DNA of 64,000 nucleotides from Liolophura sinensis (lineage: Eukaryota > Mollusca > Polyplacophora > Chitonida > Chitonidae), in contig NC_088296.1 of assembly GCF_032854445.1 (NCBI RefSeq), forward strand, positions 6,501,435-6,565,434, read 5' to 3'. Numbering within the stretch: position 1 is the first letter of the stretch; each line of letters opens with the position of its first letter. The notes under the pieces are model-generated. The model searched no databases. It was not told the DNA's origin and was given only the letters and a program-made list of their open reading frames with translations. The position numbers were made by a program, and so were the translations under genes. Shown piece after piece: positions 57,306 through 64,000 of this stretch.

Positions 57306-58699
57306 ATACGTCATTGCAGATGAGAGAAAATGCATCTTTCCAGAGAGTACGTTTATTTAGAAGTTGGACCAGCTTAACTTTTATACTTTACATTAATCCA
57401 GCAGAGGACAGAGATACACTGTATTCCACAGAAATGAGCCGCGGCAATTAATATTCAATATCTTATAACGACATTTATCCCGCATCAAGCAATATACTCA
57501 TACTCTTTACAGCACATGCGTCCCTCTCTTCTTTCGCTTTACATCACTGCCACCAGTAGCAAATTTTGCGCAAGAATCTTGAACAACGCCGAGTTCACTG
57601 GGGTCATGGTGATGAAACAGGAACTCTTACTCAACCTTTGTTGTTAATAACACTTTCGACATAGTTTTACTTAAATACTTTTCATTCTCTTGATCAAAAG
57701 TATGCAGAGCTTGATTCTAACCAACACCTGAAACAATTTTATTGGTGAATTCTGACTAAATAGTTCCGCGCAAGGACGCCAGTGATGAGGCTTCGCCTAA
57801 TAAGAGGGTTACTCTTATATTTCCGTATCTTATCCCGAAGTACACAGTAAAAATTGAATGGAAATTTACAGCCTAAAGCACTGTATATTGTTACAGTAAA
57901 TCATGTTGTAAAGAAATATCATCACGAAATTACATTTACGTCCACTTGTTTTAACTGTTTTTGAATACTTTGGATACAAATTTTTATATTTATTTATTTA
58001 TTAGAGTGTTGCTTAAGAGACCCATCTCAAGAATACATATACGATGGCGCCTAGTTTAATAGATGGAAGAAATTTTTGCTTTTTGTTATCAGGGCATCAT
58101 ATGCTGTGTTATAGTATGGGTTAATATCAGTACGAAAGTCTGATATTTCAATTCAACATGTAGGCTTGTGTCTGACACATTTTTCACGATAGGGCTTGAC
58201 ATGAAAATGGACACTGGACCAGTCTGGATTGTACACACTACAGAGGAAAGTGAAATGTTGAGATGCCATTAATTTAAACGCCTCGGGTCAAATCAGGGTT
58301 GGGAAAGTTTTCGTCTTCCTCGGTGACATCTCGTCTGACAGATTCAAGTGACTTGTACAGAACATGTTAGCGCGAGATTACTGGTCTAGCACTCGAGATT
58401 TGCCCCAAAACCGGAAGCGAAGAGAGCGGCATCACGTGAGCCTTGGCGTTCCCCGGATGTTGGCTCTCTGCCAAGTCCGACAGATGTTTGAACGGATTGT
58501 TAAACGACGAGTACTTGGCATCTCTCGTGAAGGCTTGGTGATTGGCCCGGGTTGTTCTTTATGATCGCTGGAAATGATCTGCGCTGCCCTTCAATTCACG
58601 ATGCGCGATGCCAACCGCTTAACTTCAAACTGCTGGAACAACTTCCCAGTAATGAAATGTAATTTTTATCGTTACGAAACAAGCACAAAGTTATTTAAA
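57306..58699. other. No gene seen
   Basis: Unique sequence. A strong pyrimidine tract and acceptor near 57558 is followed by a frame of only 8 codons. The 66-codon ORF at 58364-58564 has no support. Confidence 0.35.
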
Positions 58700-59130
58700 G
58701 CCTTCTTAATTCATAGTGCTAGGGTAGTGGAAGTCCCTACTATTTAAACATTTACATGCAATTTAGACGAAAACCCCAGATAAATCGGGGGCCTCCGTGG
58801 CTCAGTCGGTTAGCGCGCTAGCGCAGCATAGTGACCCAGAAGCCTCTCACCAATGCGGTCGCTGTGAGTTCAAAACCAGCTTATGCTTGCTTCCTCTCCG
58901 GCCGTACGTGGGAAGGTCTGCCAGCAACCTGCGGATGGTCGTGCTCTGCCCGGTTTCCACCCACCATAATGCTGGCCGCCGTCATATAAGTTAAATATTC
59001 TTGAGTACGGTGTAAAACACCAATCAAAAAAAAAAATCCGATAAATCGAGGCCTTATTTAACCGGTTGCATGAGACTATTTGCCAGCTATCTCACTGTTG
59101 TTACTTCTCTGGTTTCACTCTTCTTTTGTT
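58700..59130 (+). repeat. Family A copy split by a SINE-A
   Basis: Left arm ctactatttaaacatttaca, gacgaaaaccccagataaat; right arm aggccttatttaaccggttg, ccagctatctcactgttgtt, ctctggtttcactcttc. The two arms join to one family consensus when the SINE is removed. Confidence 0.88.
58788..59039 (+). mobile_element. SINE-A, full-length, inserted in Family A
   Basis: Complete head cctccgtggctcagtcggtt (box A), gtcgctgtgagttcaaaacc (box B region), core with a small deletion (gtggtc...gtgctctgcccgg), tail taaaacaccaatc plus an A-run. Flanked by gataaatcg at 58779-58787 and 59040-59048. This is the best copy in the window for defining the family's 5' end. Confidence 0.95.
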
Positions 59131-59227
59131 TTTGTTATTCACTCAGGTTAGTGTAGCAAGTCATTAAAGCATAGATAATAGGGTTAGATGGTTCCCTGAT
59201 TTTCTATCAAACTATCAAATATGTTAT

Positions 59228-59401
59228 CATGCTGGCTTCCTCTCCGGCCGTACGTGGGCAGGTCTCTCAGCAACCTGCGGATGGTCGTGGGATTCTCCCG
59301 GGCTCTGCCCGGTTTCCACCCGCCATAATGCTGGCCGCTGTCGTATAAGCGAAATATTCTTGAGAACGGCGTAAAACGCCAATCAAATCAATAAATAAAT
59401 A
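59228..59401 (+). mobile_element. SINE-A, 5'-truncated, with 11-bp target duplication
   Basis: Starts catgctggcttcctctccgg and ends gtaaaacgccaatcaaatca, aataaata. Flanked by aaatatgttat at 59217-59227 and 59402-59412, both perfect. Confidence 0.95.
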
Positions 59402-59711
59402 AAATATGTTATGTTATATACTTTACATAATTGATATTGCGTATTGACATATGAATGCTAAATATACAAATGAGTGATGGCTGGATGTAAGCCTACATTA
59501 TGGCATCCTAACTTCACTTCGTTGTGGTCTGTATATATAATGACTTAATGCTTTATTTCGCTGATATGAGTAATAAGTGCGAACAAAGTATGTCAAAGGG
59601 AATAGCAAGAGATTGTTACCAGGCCTTGATGCCGCTTTCTCAAATTTGAAGAATCTATAAAATATATATAAAAATAATTTACCACCAACCTTAGTTATTT
59701 GTTTATTTCGT

Positions 59712-59913
59712 TATTTATTTATTTGATTGGTGTTTTACGCCGCACTCAAGAATGTTTCACTTATGCGACGCCGGCCAGCATTATGGTGGGTGGAAACCGG
59801 GCAGAGCTCGGGGAAACCCACGACCATCCACAGGTTGCTGGGAGACCTTCCCACGTACGACTGGAGTGGAAGTTAGAATGAGCTGGACTTGAACTCACAG
59901 CGGCCACATTGGT
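59712..59913 (-). mobile_element. SINE-A next to SINE-V
   Basis: Reverse complement: tttgattggtgttttacgcc, ggccagcattatggtgggtg, cgaccatccacaggttgctg, gacttgaactcacagcggcc. The tRNA-like front end is cut off where the tail of the next SINE begins. Confidence 0.9.
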
Positions 59914-60250
59914 AGGAGTGAGTGAGTGAGTGCTTGGGATTTAACGTCGTACTTAACGATTTTTCAATCATATGACGACGAAGGAATCCTTAAAGTACAT
60001 GTAATATGCCTTCTTGTTGCAAGACGGATTTCCACCGCTCTTTTATCTAGTGCTGCTCCACTAAGACGCCTTACCGAAGGTAAGTAAGCTGCCCCGCCAT
60101 AGCCATTATACTGATACAGGTCTTTGCACTATCACCTCCTGAACGCCAAGCGAGGGAGTTAAGGTCTTAGGTGTGACTCGACCCAGAATTGAACCTGGAT
60201 CTACCGCTCCCGAAGAGGATGCTCTACCAACTGTGCTACCGGTGATTGGG
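59914..60250 (-). mobile_element. SINE-V, full-length, tail gagtgagtgagtg
   Basis: On the minus strand: head ccggtagcacagttggtaga (box A) and atccaggttcaattctgggt (box B), body with a run of cttggcgttcagg, and the end atatgattgaaaaatcgtta, agtacgacgttaaatcccaa, then the (cact)n-type tail. This copy shows head, body and tail together. Confidence 0.9.
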
Positions 60251-60319
60251 ATCGGGTGCTCCTGATTGATAGGAGGCTTCTGGGTCATTGCGACACCCTG
60301 GCGTGCTATCCATCCACCC

Positions 60320-61268
60320 TCCACCTGAACTTTAATTTATTCAAGACATACCGCTTTGGGAATATACTTCATGTTATGAGAAATCTCGCTTCTCAACGTG
60401 AATTAGTACAAAATGATAGGGTTCAAACGTGACTACGAATCTATCAGATGGCCTGCAAATCTCGCTCTAAAGCTTGATTTGGCCTTACACGACTGATAAG
60501 CCTCGCTTCATGGCATGAGGCACAATATCCCAGGGCCCATGCCACATTCCTTGTCATAACGCTGTTAGTCGACGTTAGGACTTTCGGAGGCTCGGTCGTA
60601 ATCAAATGACGTGTTTAAGGATAAATGTTGGTATGAAAATGTGAACTTGGTTGGTTTAACGGACACACAATGCTATATGTCGTCCTAGCCAAATGCAGCG
60701 AAGTCCAAAGGGAAATTAGTGATGTTTTCCGACACAGTGAAATGTAAAGCGTTCCAGATCATATCTGGAGACTTATTAATAAGCCAAGGAGATACGAGGG
60801 AAATATGAAATATAAATAAGTGGAAGTTACAATAAGGGAATGTTGTTGAATTTTCGGTCCACGGGGAAATTCCCTCTTCACACACTACAAAAATTGCCAT
60901 GTTCGACCAGCGTCGTCCATTTTGAAAATTCGGAGACCATTCAGTCTCCCCAGAGGAGATTTTTCGCGGTGATTTCACCACCGTAGTTTACTGAGTGTAC
61001 ATTTTAATTCAAGCTAAGCCTTCGCTCCGAAGCCCCGGAGATTTGGCGTTGCAACGGGATCCGTCATACATTAACTATTTACATACGATTTGTTTTGCCC
61101 AAATCCGAGATCGTGTCTAAATCCGGTGGGAGTTTTTAATGACACCTAATGCTGAATTCAATGTTTGCTGAGGCAATACAGCGCCCTCTGTGCAATTAAC
61201 ATCCGGGTATCCAATGCCGTGGAATTAAACGCGACTATCGGTCATTTTTATTCCATTAGTATTTTTAT
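60320..61268. other. No gene supported
   Basis: Unique sequence. A 98-codon minus frame (60685-60981) has mixed composition, but no domain, splice sites or start context that would support it. Confidence 0.35.
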
Positions 61269-61298
61269 CAGCGTATTATTTCAGCTGGCACATATTCT

Positions 61299-61419
61299 GA
61301 ATGGTTCCAGCCACAAGTCATTATCCGACTCCCGCCCACAACCCCTCCCAACCCCCACCCTCAATCACAATTTTGAAGCAAGCGGGAGTCCGACAACAAC
61401 AACAACGCGCCCATCTTGA
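61299..61419 (+). CDS. Weak candidate terminal exon
   Basis: Acceptor cgtattatttcag is followed by a frame open to TGA at 61419 (LAHILNGSSHKSLSDS, then a proline- and threonine-rich end). It would follow in frame from the exon at 50417. No donor is present, so it could only be an alternative last exon. The low-complexity composition argues for caution. Confidence 0.15.
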
Positions 61420-61559
61420 TACAGTGATAACCTTCATTTTGTGTAAATTACCAAACCATGCAAACCATTTACAGTTGACCTATTTCGTGCTAACATCAAT
61501 CTCTGTCCACCCTTTAGGCCCTAAAGGCCGTGTGGATTTGACGTGAAGCAGGAGTTGAT

Positions 61560-61885
61560 TCCATGATAGGCGAGTAGTCTAGGGAGTTGTGAAATATCAT
61601 CTCAGTCACTAGAAAACAAGAGGTGTAGGTTCAAACCAGGCTTTGGGCAGGGAATTTGTGGATTACCCTCGCATCTTGTGGAGCTTTGGTGACAATAAGC
61701 GATGAACAAAGCGCGTGTGGCTGTGTCCGTCTTGAACACCACGTGTCTTCTGCCCATATGGTGTGCATATCCATACGACACATGTGAGAAAGTTCGTCAG
61801 TAACATGCCAAACTACGGTGGTTTATGTCAGACACTCCGGTTTTCCACGCCTATAAACCTGATCACCGTGTCGACAACTTTAGCT
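61560..61885 (+). mobile_element. Third SINE type ('SINE-C'), tRNA-like head and core
   Basis: Box B-like gtaggttcaaaccaggcttt lies near the front. The later part gagaaagttcgtcagtaaca, tgccaaactacggtggttta, gacactccggttttcc resembles a widespread invertebrate SINE core that parallels the SINE-A core. The tail is decayed. Confidence 0.6.
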
Positions 61886-62304
61886 TGAAGTAACTAAATA
61901 ATGCAGGTAATACATTGATTAAATTCGAATTTGACAAATTAGCATTCAACACCATACTGCTGAAATACTGGTTTTAGGGTCACTTCCCTTTCATATATTG
62001 TGGCAAATCTATAAATTTTTCATTTGATAGTTTACATCAGTTTACAATGCATATTGACTGTTTGCATATGTATAAGAATTTCTATATTCACCTATTTACC
62101 ATATGTATTGATTTTTGTATATTTCAGTGCTCCAAGTTATTCAGGAATACAAATTTTCTGACTTAGCAATAACTATCAAGAACAAATGACGTGACTGTTT
62201 ATAGAAATGAAAGCAACAGTGATGATATTAAAGATGGGATATATACTTACTTCCTTTTCTGTTGCGAGGCATTCTAGTTTTTCTGCATCTACAGGGTTTC
62301 TACT

Positions 62305-62350
62305 TTTGCATTTAGTCAGAATAAAACCCTAACTGAGGTAAATTGACAAG
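62305..62350 (+). repeat. Family A, left arm of a split copy
   Basis: gcatttagtcagaataaaac, cctaactgaggtaaattgac, aag, then interrupted. The right arm resumes at 62718. Confidence 0.85.
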
Positions 62351-62706
62351 ATATAATTGAAGACGTACACCACAGACAGTAAGACTAGAGCAGTGTAAGA
62401 CGACAGTGTGATAGTTGGCAAATGGTAACACGTAACCGGTCAAACACGGCCTCTTGTCAACATCCTCCAGTCAGGGTTTTATTCCAACTTTTCAGGTTGA
62501 TGCATAAATAGTAGCAATTTCCACGCCCCCTAGCAACGTGGCTTAAGCAGAATTAGGTAAAAAAAAATATGCAGTGACGTTAATTGCAATTTATTAGACG
62601 TCACTTGTCTAGTATTATTCAAAACGCTGTGCTGTCATTACATTTAACATACAGTCACCTAAAAATAATGCAAAGGGGCCAGGTCTCGGGATGCTTAGAC
62701 CACCAG
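62351..62706 (-). repeat. Family A, near full-length copy inserted in another Family A
   Basis: Runs from atataattgaagacgtacac through cacgtaaccggtcaaacacg, agggttttattccaactttt, cttaagcagaattaggtaaa, gacgtcacttgtctagtatt to ggccaggtctcgggatgctt+ag. These probably mark both termini of the family and give a length near 355 bp. No tRNA-like boxes, no inverted ends and no ORF. Confidence 0.85.
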
Positions 62707-62717
62707 CCGAATCCTGG

Positions 62718-62820
62718 TTTAGGCTGTATTTCACTGGTTACAAATTACCAGCTTTCACACCGTCATCTCTGCTCTGCTTTTCCGCTCGCTCTATGTTGTA
62801 CGTCTTAATTATATCAACAC
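62718..62820 (+). repeat. Family A, right arm of the split copy
   Basis: ggctgtatttcactggttac, cagctttcacaccgtcatct, ctctgcttttccgctcgctc, tgtacgtcttaattatatca continue the arm at 62305-62350. Confidence 0.85.
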
Positions 62821-62870
62821 CGTACTAAAGAATTTTTCGTTCATTCATGACGGCGGTCAGATTGATGGGT
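62820..62870 (-). mobile_element. SINE-A 3' fragment
   Basis: accgtactaaagaatttttc, ttcatgacggcggtcagatt: a decayed complement of the SINE-A end. Confidence 0.5.
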
Positions 62871-63052
62871 AACGTAAGAAACAAGTAGTGACAATGAGTT
62901 GTATTGACTTCATGGTAAGTTTTAGTTAATGGTGTGGTACATACATTGGACTGTCAGCACAAATTGTTACCGATTACTCTAAAAATAGCCTGACCAGCTA
63001 GCAACCGGTCGCTTCAGTCTCTTTCTGTGTAACCTTTTCTCTCTTTACCCAG

Positions 63053-63157
63053 AGTGCCATTCGTCTTCCTGTAATTGTCAACTCACATTTGCGCCACCAC
63101 AAAGTTTGCAAGAACAAGAGCAGCGCTGCTCAATTATTACATGCATGTCGAATTTAG
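63053..63157 (+). CDS. Weak candidate exon behind a very strong acceptor
   Basis: A 40-bp pyrimidine-rich tract ends ttctctctttacccag, among the best acceptors in the window. The frame that follows is open for 34 codons (SAIRLPVIVNSHLRHHK...) to TAG. A possible donor after 18 bp (cct|gtaatt) is weak. It could be a short internal exon, an alternative last exon, or chance. Confidence 0.2.
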   Translation, partial: SAIRLPVIVNSHLRHHKVCKNKSSAAQLLHACRI

Positions 63158-63399
63158 AGCTGAAAAACTCCCTGACAATCGATCGATACTGGTTTTAGCG
63201 TAGGAGTTAAGAAATAATTTCGGAACAAATATCAGTTTCGACAACAGCATGAATCTCATTGTTAAAAAAAAAAGATGTCAAGAATGTTTCTTACTTACTT
63301 GATTGATTCATATTTAACTCTGTGATATAACTTTTCAGTTATCTGCCAGCTTTTCACCAGTTGTGAAATTTTCAGATCAGCCTATGGTGGAATTCTAAC

Positions 63400-63695
63400 C
63401 AAGCAATGGCAAAGAGTAAAACAAGAGCAGTGACGACAGTTGTCAAGTTGTCACATTTATCTCCGGTGACTCTTGTCGAATTATCTCCATTTAGGGTTTT
63501 GTTTCATGTGCTCACTTATCTGCTTAAAAAGTATCAACATATAGGCCTCTTAGCTTCATGATTTAAACAGAATTAGGCAAAGAAGAATAAATAAATATTT
63601 GTATTGGTGTTAGTTGGAATGTATTAGACGTAACGTGTCCAGAATTACTCGAAAGGCTGTGCTCTCGTTACATTTAATACACAATCACAATGAGG
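63400..63695 (-). repeat. Family A, old copy
   Basis: aaagagtaaaacaagagcag, ctccatttagggttttgttt, ttaaacagaattaggcaaag, agacgtaacgtgtccagaat, ctgtgctctcgttacattta, in reverse-complement family order with many changes. Confidence 0.8.
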
Positions 63696-63831
63696 ACTTG
63701 TGTTTTTCACGTGTAGGAATTGTATTCAATCGCAAGTAACACAAATGCGTTGCTCAGATATATTGACCAGTTTCACATCAGTACCAGGTCATTCGTCCCT
63801 ATTTGCTGTGTGACTGTAGATCTTATTTTAG

Positions 63832-63978
63832 ACGAATCCAATTTACGGAAACGCGATACCTGTCGCTGAATCAAATCGTTCTGATTTAATTTCTCCTGGC
63901 GATGCAGATGAGCGACAGTCTATGTTTGACCAATTTTCCAACAACAAGTATGACAGCACGTCCACTGGCGGACGACAT
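63832..63978 (+). CDS. Internal coding exon, 49 codons, NPxY-type motif; possible receptor tail
   Basis: Acceptor tgtagatcttattttag and a strong donor (cat|gtaagtt) enclose exactly 147 bp. One frame is open through all 49 codons; the other two stop at codons 12 and 19. It starts TNPIYGNAIPVAESNRSD and ends NNKYDSTSTGGRH. NPIY is an NPxY motif, which in known receptors (LDL-receptor family, integrin beta, engulfment receptors) binds PTB-domain adaptors and clathrin machinery from the cytosolic side. The rest is polar and acidic with no cysteines or membrane segment, as expected for a cytoplasmic tail. Both ends are phase 0. The gene runs off the right edge, and upstream microexons at 50417 and 51358 may belong to it. 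The family is not identified. Confidence 0.6.
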
Positions 63979-64000
63979 GTAAGTTAATCTTCTCGCCGTT

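Noticed and set aside
60165-60250. tRNA gene on the minus strand
   Set aside because: Box A and B are present, but the sequence continues into a SINE body and tail, and the cloverleaf is not maintained. It is a SINE head. The heads at 16.7 and 58.8 kb are the same case.

Overview
The window looks like animal (metazoan) nuclear DNA, most likely from a mollusc or a close lophotrochozoan. It is AT-rich and has no operons or bacterial gene packing. It is full of short interspersed elements whose 3' ends (gtacggcgtaaaacaccaat plus an aaataaata tail, and gacgttaaaccccaagcactcactc) I recognise as tails common in mollusc genomes. The species cannot be told. No complete host gene is recognisable. The long open frames are almost all minisatellites whose period is a multiple of three, often open on both strands.

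Layout. 1-8.2 kb: SINE pieces, a 43-bp array (4.8-5.9 kb), a perfect RFX X-box (3259) and an unrecognised 143-codon minus-strand ORF (6.5-6.9 kb). 8.2-14.3 kb: a large satellite with 24-bp monomers, 72-bp trimers and a 720-bp tandem unit, split by an older repeat. 15.3-16.1 kb: a promoter-like stretch. 18.7-24 kb: an (AT)n tract and 33-, 26-, 40- and 30-bp arrays. 24-36 kb: two interspersed families, here called Family A and Family B (names are mine), with SINEs and 48-, 21- and 30-bp arrays. 37-41 kb: a 185-bp duplication, a probable terminal exon and a 57-bp higher-order array. 42-48 kb: a compact RFX/CRE/CCAAT/TATA cluster and several nested repeats. 50-64 kb: candidate plus-strand exons at 50417, 51358 and 63832, a dead Tc1-type transposon (52954-54385), a 27-bp array and many SINEs.

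How it fits together. The best host-gene signal is a 49-codon exon at 63832-63978 with strong splice sites and an NPxY-type motif, so possibly the cytoplasmic tail of a membrane receptor. Two microexons upstream on the same strand may belong to the same gene, so most of the right third may be intron. The rest shows repeat growth: SINEs with target-site duplications, repeats inside repeats, and minisatellites that grew inside or at the ends of interspersed elements. All family names, splice calls and promoter calls come from reading the sequence only; no search was run.
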